Positions 1-15,300 of a stretch of 64,000 nucleotides of DNA are shown one piece after another (position 1 is the first letter of the stretch; the number at the start of each line of letters is the position of its first letter). The notes below the pieces were generated by a model. That model was not told the DNA's origin. It worked only from the letters and a program-made list of their open reading frames with translations, and did not search any database. Position numbers and translations under genes: made by a program. The DNA comes from Jacaranda mimosifolia (lineage: Eukaryota > Streptophyta > Magnoliopsida > Lamiales > Bignoniaceae), in contig CM032122.1 in assembly GCA_018894105.1 (NCBI GenBank), forward strand, positions 20,061,674 through 20,125,673, written 5' to 3'.

Positions 1-3000
1 ACTCTATATATTTCCGCTCCAATCACATTAGATGTGATTTTGCGGAGAGTTTTTCCCTACTATTTTATTTGGATTTCTTTCTTTTGTGGTCCATTCTGTT
101 TCAATATATGAATCAAACTAGAAAACTTCAATAGGTCTGTAACCAGTTGTTTTCTCTAAGGATGAATGCGAAGTTGTGGATTTAGAGAATTCACTGTTTT
201 GGACTTTTCGCTTGTGGGTTTGTGGTATAGTTGGCAAAGGAAGAAAGGATGAACTAGGAATGACTATGGGGGAAAGCATTCCAACATGGTCCTACTGGTT
301 ATTCATACTGCAATTATATTGATGCTTGAAAAAAAAATTATTTTTTGAAAATGACCAAAAAGACCAAAAAATTTTCAAATAGTTTATTTTTTCAATACTT
401 TGATGCGAATGCAGTAATACCAAATTAGAATACCAATACTTCGTTATTGTATTTGTTTGTTTCACAATTTCAGTGTCCTTGGATACTGAAGATCGAGCTA
501 CTTGTGACAAGGAACAAAGGTTTACCATGCTCTGTGAAAAGAGCAAAGATTAAATGGTGGATGAATACAAATCAAGATAATTGTAGAATTCCGGTCATTC
601 AAGAATGGCTGAAGCGAGATTCAAGTTATTGTATTAAATTAGCATAATTTTTTAAATGATTAATTGTAAAACATAAAATAAAAAAAGAAAAAATAAATAA
701 ATGAAGAAAATATAAATACCGATAAAAATAAAAAATAAAAATTTCCTAAGTATAGAAATTTTTGAAAAGCTCACTCTGTACATTTCCGCTCCAATCACAT
801 TAGATGTGATGTTGCTGAGCATTTTTTCCTACTATTTTATTTGGATTTCTTTCTTTTGTGGTCCATTCTGTTTCAATATATGAATCAAACTAGAAAACTT
901 CAATAGGTCTGTAACCAGTTTGTTTTGTCTATGGATGAATGCGAAGTTGTGGATTTAGAGAATTCACTGTTTTGGACTTTTCGCTTTTGGGTTTGTGGTA
1001 TAGTTGGCAAAGGAAGAAAGGATGAACTAGGAATGACTATGGGGGAAAGCATTCCAATATGGTCCTACTGGTTATTCATTCTGCAATTATATTGATGCTT
1101 GAAAAAAAAATTATTTTTTGAAAATGACCAAAAAGACCAAAAAATTTTCAAATAGTTTATTTTTTCAATACTTTGAAGCGAATGCAGTAATACCAAATTA
1201 GAATACCAATACTTCGTTATTGTATTTGTTTGTTTCACAATTTCAGTGTCCTTGGATACTGAAGATCGAGCTACTTGTGACAAGGAACAAAGGTTTACCA
1301 TGCTATGTGAAAAGAGCAAAGATTAAATGGTGGATGAATACAAATCAAGATAATTATAGAATTCCGGTCATTCAAAAATGGCTGAAGCGACATTCAAGTT
1401 ATTGTATTAAATTAGCATAATTTTTTAAAAGATTAATTGTAAAACGTAAAATAAAAAAAGAAAAGATAAATAAATGAAGAAAATAAAAATACCGAGAAAA
1501 ATAAAAAATAAAAAATTCTTATATATAGAAATTTTTGAAAAGCTCACTCTATATATTTCCGCTCCAATCACATTAGATGGGATTTTGCTGAGTATTTTTC
1601 CCTACTATTTTATTTGGATTTCTTTCTTTTGTGGTCCATTCTGTTTCAATATATGAATCAAACTAGAAAACTTCAATAGGTCTGTAACCAGTTGTTTTGT
1701 CTAAGGATGAATGCGAAGTTGTGGATTTAGAGGATTCACTGTTTTGGACTTTTCGCTTGTGGGTTTGTGGTATAGTTGGCAAAGGAAGAAAGGATGAACT
1801 AGGAATGACTATGGGGGAAAGCATTCCAATATGATCCAACTGGTTATTCATATTGCAATTATATTGATGCTTGAAATAATAATTATTTTTTGAAAATGAC
1901 CAAAAAGACCAAAAAATTTTCAAATAGTTTATTTTTTCAATACTTTGAAGCGAATGCAGTAATACAAAATTAGAATACCAATACTTTGTTATTGTATTTG
2001 TTTGTTTCACAATTTCAGTGTCCTTGGATACTGAAGATCGAGCTACTTGTGACAAGGAACAAAGGTTTACCATGCTCTGTGAAAAGAGCAAAGATTAAAT
2101 GGTGGATGAATACAAATCAAGATAATTGTAGAATTCCGGTCATTCAAGAATGGCTGAAGCGACATTCAAGTTATTGTATTAAATTAGCATAATTTTTTAA
2201 AAGATTAATTGTAAAACGTAAAATAAAAAAAGAAAAGATAAATAAATGAAGAAAATATAAATACCGAGAAAAATGAAAAATAAAAAATTCTTAAATATAG
2301 AAAATTTTGAAAAGCTCACTCTATATATTTCCGCTCCAATCACATTAGATGTGATTTTGCTGAGCATTTTTTCCTACTATTTTATTTGGATTTCTTTCTT
2401 TTGTGGTCCATTCTGTTTCAATATATGAATCAAACTAGAAAACTTCAATAGGTCTGTAACCAGTTGTTTTGTCTAAGGATGAATGCGAAGTTGTGGATTT
2501 AGAGGATTCACTGTTTTGGACTTTTCGCTTGTGGGTTTGTGGTATAGTTGGCAAAGGAAGAAAGGATCAACTGCGAATGACTATGGGGGAAAGCATTCCA
2601 ATATGATCCTACTGGTTATTCATACTGCAATTATATTGATGCTTGAAAAAAAAATTATTTTTTGAAAATGACCAAAAATACCAAAAAATTTTCAAATAGT
2701 TTCTTTTTTCAATACTTTGAAGCGAATGCAGTAATACCAAATTAGAATACCAAAACTTCGTTATTGTATTTGTTTGTTTCACAATTTCAGTGTCCTTGGA
2801 TACTGAAGATCGAGCTACTTGTGACAAGGAACAAAGGTTTACCATGCTCTGTGAAAAGAGCAAAGATTAAATGGTGGATGAATACAAATCAAGATAACTG
2901 TAGAATTCCGGTCATTCAAGAACGGCTGAAACGACATTCAAGTTATTGTATTAAATTAGCATAATTTTTTAAAAGATTAATTGTAAAACGTAAAATAAAA

Positions 3001-5398
3001 AAAGAAAAGATAAATAAATGAAGAAAATATAAATACCGAGAAAAATAAAAAATAAAAAATTCCTAAGTATAGAAATTTTTGAAAAGCTCACTCTGTATAT
3101 TTCCGCTCCAATCACATTAGATGTGATGTTGCTGAGCATTTTTTCCTACTATTTTATTTGGATTTCTTTCTTTTGTGGTCCATTCTGTTTCAATATATGA
3201 ATCAAACTAGAAAACTTCAATAGGTCTGTAACCAGTTGTTTTGTCTATGGATGAATGCGAAGTTGCGGATTTAGAGAATTCACTGTTTCGGACTTTTCGC
3301 TTGTGGGTTTGTGGTATAGTTGGCAAAGGAAGAAAGGATGAACTAGGAATGACTATGGGGGAAAGCATTCCAAAATGGTCCTACTGGTTATTCATACTGC
3401 AATTATATTGATGCTTGAAAAAAAAATTATTTTTTTAAAATGACCAAAAAGACCAAAAAATTTTCAAATAGTTTATTTTTTCAATACTTTGAAGCGAATG
3501 CAGTAATACAAAATTAGAATACCAATACTTCGTTATTGTATTTGTTTGTTTCACAATTTCAGTGTCCTTGGATACTGAAGATCGAGCTACTTGTGACAAG
3601 GAACAAAGGTTTACCATGCTCTGTGAAAAGAGCAAAGATTAAATGGTGGATGAATACAAATCAAGATAATTGTAGAATTCCGGTCATTCAAGAATGGCTG
3701 AAGCGACATTCAAGTTATTGTATTAAATTAGCATAATTTTTTAAAAGATTAATTGTAAAACATAAAATAAAAAAAGAAAAGATAAATAAATGAAGAAAAT
3801 ATAAATACCGAGAAAAATAAAAAATAAAAAATTCCTAAGAATAAAAATTTTTGAAAAGCTCACTCTGTACATTTCCGCTCCAATCACATTAGATGTGATG
3901 TTGCTGAGCATTTTTTCCTACTATTTTATTTGGATTTCTTTCTTTTGTGGTCCATTCTGTTTCAATATATGAATCAAACTAGAAAACTTCAATAGGTCTG
4001 TAACCAGTTTGTTTTGTCTATGGATGAATGCGAAGTTGTGGATTTAGAGGATTCACTGTTTTGGACTTTTCGCTTGTGGGTTTGTGGTATAGTTGGCAAA
4101 GGAAGAAAGGATGAACTAGGAATGACTATGGGGGAAAGCATTCCAATATGATCCAACTGGTTATTCATACTGCAATTATATTGATGCTTGAAATAATAAT
4201 TATTTTTTGAAAATGACCAAAAAGACCAAAAAATTTTCAAATAGCTTATTTTTTCAATACTTTGAACCGAATCCAGTAATACCAAATTAGAATACCAATA
4301 CTTCGTTATTGTATTTGTTTGTTACACAATTTCAGTGTCCTTGGATACTGACGATCGAGCCGCCTGTGACAAGGAACAAGGGTTTACCATGCTCTGTGAA
4401 AAGGGCAAAGATTAAATGGTGGATGAATACAAATCAAGATAATTGTAGAATTCCGGTCATTCAAGAATGGTTGAAACAACATCCAAGTTATTGTATTAAA
4501 TTAGCATAATTTTTTAAAAGATTAATTGTAAAAGGTAAAATAAAAAAAGAAAAGATAAATAAATGAAGAAAATATAAATACCGAGAAAAAACAAAAAACA
4601 AAAAATTCTTAAATATAGAAATTTGTGAAAAGCTGACTCTATATATTTCCGCTCCAATCACATTAGACGTGATTTTGCTGAGCATTTTTTCCTACTGTTT
4701 TAATTGGATTTCTTTCATTTGTGGTCCATTCTGTTTCAATAAATGAATCAAACTAGAAAACTTCAATGGGTCTGTAATCACTTGTTTTGTCTAAGGATGA
4801 ATGCGAAGTTGCGGATTTAGAGAATTCACTGTTTTGGACTTTTCGCTTGTGGGTTTGTGGTATAGTTGGCAAAGGAAGAAAGGATGAACTAGGAATGACT
4901 ATGGGGGAAAGCATTCCAGTATGATCCTACTGGTTATTCATACTGCAATTATATTGATGCTTGAAATAATAATTATTTTTTGAAAATGACCAAAAAATTT
5001 TCAAATAGCTTATTTTTTCAATACTTTGAGGCGAATGCAGTAATACCAAATTAGAATACCAATACTTCATTATTGTATTTGTTTGTTTCACAATTTCAGT
5101 GTCCTTGGATACTGAAGATCGAGCTACTTGTGACAAGGAACAAAGGTTTACCATGCTCTGTGAAAAGAGCAAAGATTAAATGGTGGATGAATACAAATCA
5201 AGATAATTGTAGAATTCCGGTCATTCAAGAATGGCTGAAGCGACATTCAAGTTATTGTATTAAATTAGCATAATTTTTTAAAAGATTAATTGTAAAACGT
5301 AAAATAAAAAAAGAAAAGATAAATAAATGAAGAAAATATAAATACCGAGAAAAATGAAAAATAAAAAATTCTTAAATATAGAAATTTTTGAAAAGCTC
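1..5398. repeat. Satellite block 1: seven monomers without higher-order repeat
   Basis: Monomers 1-7 are mostly of one sequence type, marked by GAAGATCGAGCTACTTGTGAC in the exon-like segment. Monomer 6 (3862-4635) instead carries the GACGATCGAGCCGCC type that dominates farther right. These units differ from one another at scattered sites and show no long-period identity among themselves. They look like the older or less recently homogenised flank of the array. Confidence 0.8.
447..647 (+). other. Conserved exon-like segment of the satellite monomer (representative copy)
   Basis: In nearly every monomer a T-rich tract ends in TTTGTTTGTTTCACAATTTCAG, which looks like a plant 3' splice site. 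About 25 open codons follow before a TAA, in the frame whose translation begins VSLDTEDRATCDKEQ. A second frame through the same bases gives a 66-codon ORF in many units. Monomers of the GATGATCAGCC type carry a one-base deletion that breaks both frames, and other units have nonsense changes. I therefore do not call a gene. The segment may be a fossil exon edge caught in the repeat when the satellite formed. Confidence 0.35.
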
Positions 5399-8300
5399 AC
5401 TCTATATATTTCCGCTCCAATCACATTAGATGTGATTTTGCTGAGCATTTTTTCCTACTATTTTATTTGGATTTCTTTCTTTTGTGGTCCATTTTGTTTC
5501 AATATATGAATCAAACTAGAAAACTTCAATAGGTCTGTAACCAGTTGTTTTGTCTAAGGATGAATGCGAAGTTGTGGATTTAGAGGATTCACTGTTTTGG
5601 ACTTTTCGCTTGTGGGTTTGTGGTATAGTTGGCAAAGGAAGAAAGGATCAACTGCGAATGACTATGGGGGAAAGCATTCCAATATGATCCTACTGGTTAT
5701 TCATACTGCAATTATATTGATGCTTGAAAAAAAAATTATTTTTTGAAAATGACCAAAAATACCAAAAAATTTTCAAATAGTTTCTTTTTTCAATACTTTG
5801 AAGCGAATCCAGTAATACCAAATTAGAATACCAATACTTCGTTATTGTATTTGTTTGTTACACAATTTCAGTGTCCTTAGATACTGACGATCGAGCCGCC
5901 AGTGACAAGGAACAAAGGTTTATCATGCTCTGTGAAAAGAGCAATGATTAAATGGTGGATGAATACAAATCAAGGTAATTGTAGAATTCCGGTCATTCAA
6001 GAATGGTTGAAGCAACATTCAAGTTATTGTATTAAATTAGCATAATTTTTTAAAAGATTAATTGTAAAATGTAAAATAAAAAAAGAAAAGATAAATAAAT
6101 GAAGAAAATATAAATACCGAGAAAAATAAAAAAATAAAAATTCTTAAATATAGAAATTTTTTAAAAGCTCAATCTATATATTTCCGCTCCAGTCACATTA
6201 GACGTGATTTTGCTGAGAATTTTTTCCTACTATTTTATTTGGATTTCTTTCTTTTGTGGTCCATTCTGTTTCAATATATGAATCAAACTAGGAAACTTCA
6301 ATAGGTCTGTAATCACTTGTTTTGTCTAAGGACGAATGCGAAGTTGTGGATTTAGAGGATTCACTGTTTTGGAGTTTTCGCTTGTGGGTTTGTGGTATAG
6401 TTGGCAAAGGAAGAAATGATGAACTAGGATTGACTACGGGGGAAAGCATTCCAATGTGGTCCTACTGGTTATTCATACTGCAATTATATTGATGCTTGAA
6501 AAAAAAAATTATTTTTTGAAAATGACCGAAAAGACCAAAAAATTTTCAAATAATTTATTTTTTCAATACTTCGAAGCAAATGCAGTAATACCAAATTAGA
6601 ATACCAATACTTCGTTATTGTATTTGTTTGTTGCACAATTTCAGTGTCCTTGGATACTGATGATCAGCCACTTGTGATAAGGAACAAAGGTTTTCCATGC
6701 TCTATGAAAAGAGCAAAGATTAAATGGTGGATGAATACAAATCAAGATAATTGTAGAATTCCCGTCATTCAAGAATAGTTGAAGTGACATTCAAGTTATT
6801 GTATTAAATTAGCATAATTTTTTAAAAGATTAATTGTAAAAGGTAAAATAAAAAAAGAAAAGATAAACAAATGAAGAAAATATAAATACCGAGAAAAATA
6901 AAAAAATAAAAATTCTTAAATATAGAAATTTTTTAAAAGCTCAATCTAAATATTTCCGCTCCAGTCACATTAGACGTGATTTTGCTGAGCATTTTTTCCT
7001 AGTATTTTAATTGGATTTCTTTCTTTTGTGGTCCATTCTGTTTCAATATATGAATCAAACTAGGAAACTTCAACAGGTCTGTAATCAGTTATTTTGTCTA
7101 AGGATGAATGCGAAGTTGTGGATTTAGAGGATTCACTGTTTTGGACTTTTCGCTTGTGGGTTTGTGGAATAGTTGGCAAGGGAAGAAAGGATGAACTAGG
7201 ATTGACTAAGGGGGAAAGCATTTCAATATGGTCCTACTGGTTATTCATACTGCAATTATATTGATGCTTGAAAAAAAAAATTATTTTTTGAAAATGATCA
7301 AAAATACCAAAAAATTTTCAAATAATTTCTTTTTTCAATATTTTGAAGCAAATGCAGTAATACCAAATTAGAATACCAATACTTCGTTATTGTATTTGTT
7401 TGTTACACAATTTCAGTGTCCTTGGATACTGATGATCAGCCACTTGTGACAAGGAACAAAGGTTTACCATGCTCTGTGAAAAGAGCAAAGATTAAATGGT
7501 GGATGAATACAAATCAAGATAATTGTAGAATTCTTGTCATTCAAGAATGGTTGAAGCAACATTCAAGTTATTGTACTAAATTAGCATAAATTTTTAAAAG
7601 ATTAATTGTAAAACGTAAAATAAAAAAAGAAAAGATAAATAAATGAAGAAAATATAAATACCGAGAAAAATAAAAAAATGAAAATTCTTAAATATTGAAA
7701 TTTTTTAAAAGCTCAATCTATATATTTCCGCTCCAGTCACATTAGACGTGATTTTGCTGAGCATTTTTTCCAACTATTTTATTTGGATTTCTTTCTTTTG
7801 TTGTCCATTCTGTTTCAATATATGAATCAAACTAGGAAACTTCAATAGGTCTGTAATCAGTTATTTTGTCTAAGGATGAATGCGAAGTTGTGGATTTAGA
7901 GGATTTACTGTTTTGGACTTTTCGCTTGTGGGTTTGTGGAATAGTTGGCAAGGGAAGAAAGGATGAACTAGGATTGACTATGGGGGAAAGCATTTCAATA
8001 TGGTCCTACTAGTTATTCATACTGCAATTATATTGATGCTTGAAAAAAAAAATTATTTTTTGAAAATGATCAAAAAGACCAAAAAATTTTCAAATAATTT
8101 CTTTTTTCAATACTTTGAAGCAAATGCAGTAATATCAAATTAGAATACCAATACTTCGTTGTTGTATTTGTTTGTTACACAATTTCAGTGTCCTTGGATA
8201 CTGACGATCGAGCCGCCAGTGACAGGGAACAAAGGTTTACCATGCTCTGTGAAAAGAGCAAAGATTAAATGGTGGATGAATACAAATCAAGATAATTGTA

Positions 8301-11300
8301 GAATTCTGGTCATTCAAGAATGGTTGAAGCAACATTCAAGTTATTGTATTAAATTAGCATAATTTTTTAAAAGATTAATTGTAAAAGGTAAACTAAAAAA
8401 AGAAAAGATAAATAAATGAAGAAAATATAAATACCGAGAAAAATAAAAAAATAAAAATTCTTAAATATAGAAATTTTTTAAAAGCTCACTCTATATATTT
8501 CCGCTCCAATCACATTAGACGTGATTTTGCTGAGTATTTGTTCCTACTATTTTAATTGGATTTCTTTCTTTTGTGGTCCATTCTGTTTCAATATATGAAT
8601 CAAACTAGGAAACTTCAATAGGTCTGTAATCACTTGTTTTGTCTAAGGACGAATGCGAAGTTGTGGATTTAGAGGATTCACTGTTTTGGAGTTTTCGCTT
8701 GTGGGTTTGTGGTATAGTTGGCAAAGGAAGAAATGATGAACTAGGATTGACTACGGGGGAAAGCATTCCAATGTGGTCCTACTGGTTATTCATACTGCAA
8801 TTATATTGATGCTTGAAAAAAAAAATTATTTTTTGAAAATGACCGAAAAGACCAAAAAATTTTCAAATAATTTATTTTTTCAATACTTCGAAGCAAATGC
8901 AGTAATACCAAATTAGAATACCAATACTTCGTTATTGTATTTGTTTGTTGCACAATTTCAGTGTCCTTGGATACTGATGATCAGCCACTTGTGATAAGGA
9001 ACAAAGGTTTTCCATGCTCTATGAAAAGAGCAAAGATTAAATGGTGGATGAATACAAATCAAGATAATTGTAGAATTCCCGTCATTCAAGAATAGTTGAA
9101 GTGACATTCAAGTTATTGTATTAAATTAGCATAATTTTTTAAAAGATTAATTGTAAAAGGTAAAATAAAAAAAGAAAAGATAAACAAATGAAGAAAATAT
9201 AAATACCGAGAAAAATAAAAAAATAAAAATTCTTAAATATAGAAATTTTTTAAAAGCTCAATCTAAATATTTCCGCTCCAGTCACATTAGACGTGATTTT
9301 GCTGAGCATTTTTTCCTAGTATTTTAATTGGATTTCTTTCTTTTGTGGTCCATTCTGTTTCAATATATGAATCAAACTAGGAAACTTCAACAGGTCTGTA
9401 ATCAGTTATTTTGTCTAAGGATGAATGCGAAGTTGTGGATTTAGAGGATTCACTGTTTTGGACTTTTCGCTTGTGGGTTTGTGGAATAGTTGGCAAGGGA
9501 AGAAAGGATGAACTAGGATTGACTAAGGGGGAAAGCATTTCAATATGGTCCTACTGGTTATTCATACTGCAATTATATTGATGCTTGAAAAAAAAAATTA
9601 TTTTTTGAAAATGATCAAAAATATCAAAAAATTTTCAAATAATTTCTTTTTTCAATATTTTGAAGCAAATGCAGTAATACCAAATTAGAATACCAATACT
9701 TCGTTATTGTATTTGTTTGTTACACAATTTCAGTGTCCTTGGATACTGATGATCAGCCACTTGTGACAAGGAACAAAGGTTTACCATGCTCTGTGAAAAG
9801 AGCAAAGATTAAATGGTGGATGAATACAAATCAAGATAATTGTAGAATTCTTGTCATTCAAGAATGGTTGAAGCAACATTCAAGTTATTGTACTAAATTA
9901 GCATAAATTTTTAAAAGATTAATTGTAAAACGTAAAATAAAAAAAGAAAAGATAAATAAATGAAGAAAATATAAATACCGAGAAAAATAAAAAAATGAAA
10001 ATTCTTAAATATTGAAATTTTTTAAAAGCTCAATCTATATATTTCCGCTCCAGTCACATTAGACGTGATTTTGCTGAGCATTTTTTCCAACTATTTTATT
10101 TGGATTTCTTTCTTTTGTTGTCCATTCTGTTTCAATATATGAATCAAACTAGGAAACTTCAATAGGTCTGTAATCAGTTATTTTGTCTAAGGATGAATGC
10201 GAAGTTGTGGATTTAGAGGATTTACTGTTTTGGACTTTTCGCTTGTGGGTTTGTGGAATAGTTGGCAAGGGAAGAAAGGATGAACTAGGATTGACTATGG
10301 GGGAAAGCATTTCAATATGGTCCTACTAGTTATTCATACTGCAATTATATTGATGCTTGAAAAAAAAAATTATTTTTTGAAAATGATCAAAAAGACCAAA
10401 AAATTTTCAAATAATTTCTTTTTTCAATACTTTGAAGCAAATGCAGTAATATCAAATTAGAATACCAATACTTCGTTGTTGTATTTGTTTGTTACACAAT
10501 TTCAGTGTCCTTGGATACTGACGATCGAGCCGCCAGTGACAGGGAACAAAGGTTTACCATGCTCTGTGAAAAGAGCAAAGATTAAATGGTGGATGAATAC
10601 AAATCAAGATAATTGTAGAATTCTGGTCATTCAAGAATGGTTGAAGCAACATTCAAGTTATTGTATTAAATTAGCATAATTTTTTAAAAGATTAATTGTA
10701 AAAGGTAAACTAAAAAAAGAAAAGATAAATAAATGAAGAAAATATAAATACCGAGAAAAATAAAAAAATAAAAATTCTTAAATATAGAAATTTTTGAAAA
10801 GCTGACTCTATATATTTCTGCTCCAATCACATTAGACGTGCTTTTGCTGAGCATTTTTTCCTACTATTTTAATTGGAATTCTTTCTTTTGTGGTCCATTC
10901 TGTTTCAATATATGAATCAAACTAGAAAACTTCAACAGGTCTGTAATCAGTTATTTTGTCTAAGGATGAATGCGAAGTTGTGGATTTAGAGGATTCACTG
11001 TTTTGGACTTTTCGCTTGTGGGTTTGTGGAATAGTTGGCAAAGGAAGAAAGGATGAACTAGGATTGACTATGGGGGAAAGCATTTCAATATGGTCCTACT
11101 GGTTATTCATACTGCAATTATATTGATGCTTGAAAAAAAAAATTATTTTTTGAAAATGATCAAAAAGACCAAAAAATTTTCAAATAATTTCTTTTTTCAA
11201 TACTTTGAAGCAAATGCAGTAATACCAAATTAGAATACCAATACTTCATTATTGTATTTGTTTGTTACACAATTTCAGTGTCCTTGGATACTGACGATCG

Positions 11301-12349
11301 AGCCGCCTGTGACAAGGAACAAAGGTTTACCATGCTCTGCGAAAAGAGCAAAGATTAAATGGTGGATGAATACAAATCAAGATAATTGTAGAATTCCAGT
11401 CATTCAAGAATGGTTGAAGCAACATCCAAGTTATTGTATTAAATTAGCATAATTTTTTAAAAGATTAATTGTAAAACGTAAAATAAAAAAAGAAAAGATA
11501 AATAAATGAAGAAAACATAAATACCGAGAAAAATAAAAAAATAAAAATTATTAAATATAGAAATTTTTTAAAAGCTCAATCTAAATATTTCCGCTCCAAT
11601 CACATTAGACGTGATTTTGCTGAGCATTTTTTCCTAGTATTTTAATTGGATTTCTTTCTTTTGTGGTCCATTCTGTTTCAATATATGAATCAAACTAGGA
11701 AACTTCAACAGGTCTGTAATCAGTTATTTTGTCTAAGGATGAATGCGAAGTTGTGGATTTAGAGGATTCACTGTTTTGGACTTTTCGCTTGTGGGTTTGT
11801 GGAATAGTTGGCAAGGGAAGAAAGGATGAACTAGGATTGACTATGGGGGAAAGCATTTCAATATGGTCCTACTGGTTATTCATACTGCAATTATATTGAT
11901 GCTTGAAAAAAAAAATTATTTTTTGAAAATGATCAAAAAGACCAAAAAATTTTCAAATAATTTCTTTTTTCAATATTTTGAAGAAAATGCAGTAATACCA
12001 AATTAGAATACCAATACTTCGTTATTGTATTTGTTTGTTACACAATTTCAGTGTCCTTGGATACTGATGATCAGCCACTTGTGACAAGGAACAAAGGTTT
12101 ACCATGCTCCGTGAAAAGAGCAAAGATTAAATGGTGGATGAATACAAATCAAGATAATTGTAGAATTCCGGTCATTCAAGAATAGTTGAAGCGACATTCA
12201 AGTTATTGTATTAAATTAGCATAATTTTTTAAAAGATTAATTGTAAAAGGTAAAATAAAAAAAGAAAAGATAAATAAATGAAGAAAATATAAATACCGAG
12301 AAAAATGAAAAATAAAAAATTCTTAAATATAGAAATTTTTGAAAAGCTC
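5399..12349. repeat. 9-mer higher-order repeat, copy 1 (6951 bp)
   Basis: Monomers 8-16. Shifting by 6951 bp reproduces the sequence almost base for base in 12350-19300. Left of about 5345 and right of about 19250 the match drops back to ordinary inter-monomer similarity, so the duplicated block is about nine monomers long. Constituent units alternate between GACGATCGAGCCGCC and GATGATCAGCC types, which gives the block its internal order. Confidence 0.95.
6171..10804. repeat. Tandem 3-mer duplication (2 x ~2317 bp) inside higher-order copy 1
   Basis: Monomers 9-11 (6171-8487) and 12-14 (8488-10804) match at a shift of 2317 bp, including shared private changes such as GACGAATGCG near 6331 and 8648. 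The match is close from about 6240 to 8478. The first ~70 bp of monomers 9 and 12 differ, so the exchange point lies inside the monomer and not at the phase mark used here. Confidence 0.93.
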
Positions 12350-15300
12350 ACTCTATATATTTCCGCTCCAATCACATTAGATGTGATTTTGCTGAGCATT
12401 TTTTCCTACTATTTTATTTGGATTTCTTTCTTTTGTGGTCCATTTTGTTTCAATATATGAATCAAACTAGAAAACTTCAATAGGTCTGTAACCAGTTGTT
12501 TTGTCTAAGGATGAATGCGAAGTTGTGGATTTAGAGGATTCACTGTTTTGGACTTTTCGCTTGTGGGTTTGTGGTATAGTTGGCAAAGGAAGAAAGGATC
12601 AACTGCGAATGACTATGGGGGAAAGCATTCCAATATGATCCTACTGGTTATTCATACTGCAATTATATTGATGCTTGAAAAAAAAATTATTTTTTGAAAA
12701 TGACCAAAAATACCAAAAAATTTTCAAATAGTTTCTTTTTTCAATACTTTGAAGCGAATCCAGTAATACCAAATTAGAATACCAATACTTCGTTATTGTA
12801 TTTGTTTGTTACACAATTTCAGTGTCCTTAGATACTGACGATCGAGCCGCCAGTGACAAGGAACAAAGGTTTATCATGCTCTGTGAAAAGAGCAATGATT
12901 AAATGGTGGATGAATACAAATCAAGGTAATTGTAGAATTCCGGTCATTCAAGAATGGTTGAAGCAACATTCAAGTTATTGTATTAAATTAGCATAATTTT
13001 TTAAAAGATTAATTGTAAAATGTAAAATAAAAAAAGAAAAGATAAATAAATGAAGAAAATATAAATACCGAGAAAAATAAAAAAATAAAAATTCTTAAAT
13101 ATAGAAATTTTTTAAAAGCTCAATCTATATATTTCCGCTCCAGTCACATTAGACGTGATTTTGCTGAGAATTTTTTCCTACTATTTTATTTGGATTTCTT
13201 TCTTTTGTGGTCCATTCTGTTTCAATATATGAATCAAACTAGGAAACTTCAATAGGTCTGTAATCACTTGTTTTGTCTAAGGACGAATGCGAAGTTGTGG
13301 ATTTAGAGGATTCACTGTTTTGGAGTTTTCGCTTGTGGGTTTGTGGTATAGTTGGCAAAGGAAGAAATGATGAACTAGGATTGACTACGGGGGAAAGCAT
13401 TCCAATGTGGTCCTACTGGTTATTCATACTGCAATTATATTGATGCTTGAAAAAAAAAATTATTTTTTGAAAATGACCGAATTGACCAAAAAATTTTCAA
13501 ATAATTTATTTTTTCAATACTTCGAAGCAAATGCAGTAATACCAAATTAGAATACCAATACTTCGTTATTGTATTTGTTTGTTGCACAATTTCAGTGTCC
13601 TTGGATACTGATGATCAGCCACTTGTGATAAGGAACAAAGGTTTTCCATGCTCTATGAAAAGAGCAAAGATTAAATGGTGGATGAATACAAATCAAGATA
13701 ATTGTAGAATTCCCGTCATTCAAGAATAGTTGAAGTGACATTCAAGTTATTGTATTAAATTAGCATAATTTTTTAAAAGATTAATTGTAAAAGGTAAAAT
13801 AAAAAAAGAAAAGATAAACAAATGAAGAAAATATAAATACCGAGAAAAATAAAAAAATAAAAATTCTTAAATATAGAAATTTTTTAAAAGCTCAATCTAA
13901 ATATTTCCGCTCCAGTCACATTAGACGTGATTTTGCTGAGCATTTTTTCCTAGTATTTTAATTGGATTTCTTTCTTTTGTGGTCCATTCTGTTTCAATAT
14001 ATGAATCAAACTAGGAAACTTCAACAGGTCTGTAATCAGTTATTTTGTCTAAGGATGAATGCGAAGTTGTGGATTTAGAGGATTCACTGTTTTGGACTTT
14101 TCGCTTGTGGGTTTGTGGAATAGTTGGCAAGGGAAGAAAGGATGAACTAGGATTGACTAAGGGGGAAAGCATTTCAATATGGTCCTACTGGTTATTCATA
14201 CTGCAATTATATTGATGCTTGAAAAAAAAAATTATTTTTTGAAAATGATCAAAAATACCAAAAAATTTTCAAATAATTTCTTTTTTCAATATTTTGAAGC
14301 AAATGCAGTAATACCAAATTAGAATACCAATACTTCGTTATTGTATTTGTTTGTTACACAATTTCAGTGTCCTTGGATACTGATGATCAGCCACTTGTGA
14401 CAAGGAACAAAGGTTTACCATGCTCTGTGAACAGAGCAAAGATTAAATGGTGGATGAATACAAATCAAGATAATTGTAGAATTCTTGTCATTCAAGAATG
14501 GTTGAAGCAACATTCAAGTTATTGTACTAAATTAGCATAAATTTTTAAAAGATTAATTGTAAAACGTAAAATAAAAAAAGAAAAGATAAATAAATGAAGA
14601 AAATATAAATACCGAGAAAAATAAAAAAATGAAAATTCTTAAATATTGAAATTTTTTAAAAGCTCAATCTATATATTTCCGCTCCAGTCACGTTAGACGT
14701 GATTTTGCTGAGCATTTTTTCCAACTATTTTATTTGGATTTCTTTCTTTTGTTGTCCATTCTGTTTCAATATATGAATCAAACTAGGAAACTTCAATAGG
14801 TCTGTAATCAGTTATTTTGTCTAAGGATGAATGCGAAGTTGTGGATTTAGAGGATTTACTGTTTTGGACTTTTCGCTTGTGGGTTTGTGGAATAGTTGGC
14901 AAGGGAAGAAAGGATGAACTAGGATTGACTATGGGGGAAAGCATTTCAATATGGTCCTACTAGTTATTCATACTGCAATTATATTGATGCTTGAAAAAAA
15001 AAATTATTTTTTGAAAATGATCAAAAAGACCAAAAAATTTTCAAATAATTTCTTTTTTCAATACTTTGAAGCAAATGCAGTAATATCAAATTAGAATACC
15101 AATACTTCGTTGTTGTATTTGTTTGTTACACAATTTCAGTGTCCTTGGATACTGACGATCGAGCCGCCAGTGACAGGGAACAAAGGTTTACCATGCTCTG
15201 TGAAAAGAGCAAAGATTAAATGGTGGATGAATACAAATCAAGATAATTGTAGAATTCTGGTCATTCAAGAATGGTTGAAGCAACATTCAAGTTATTGTAT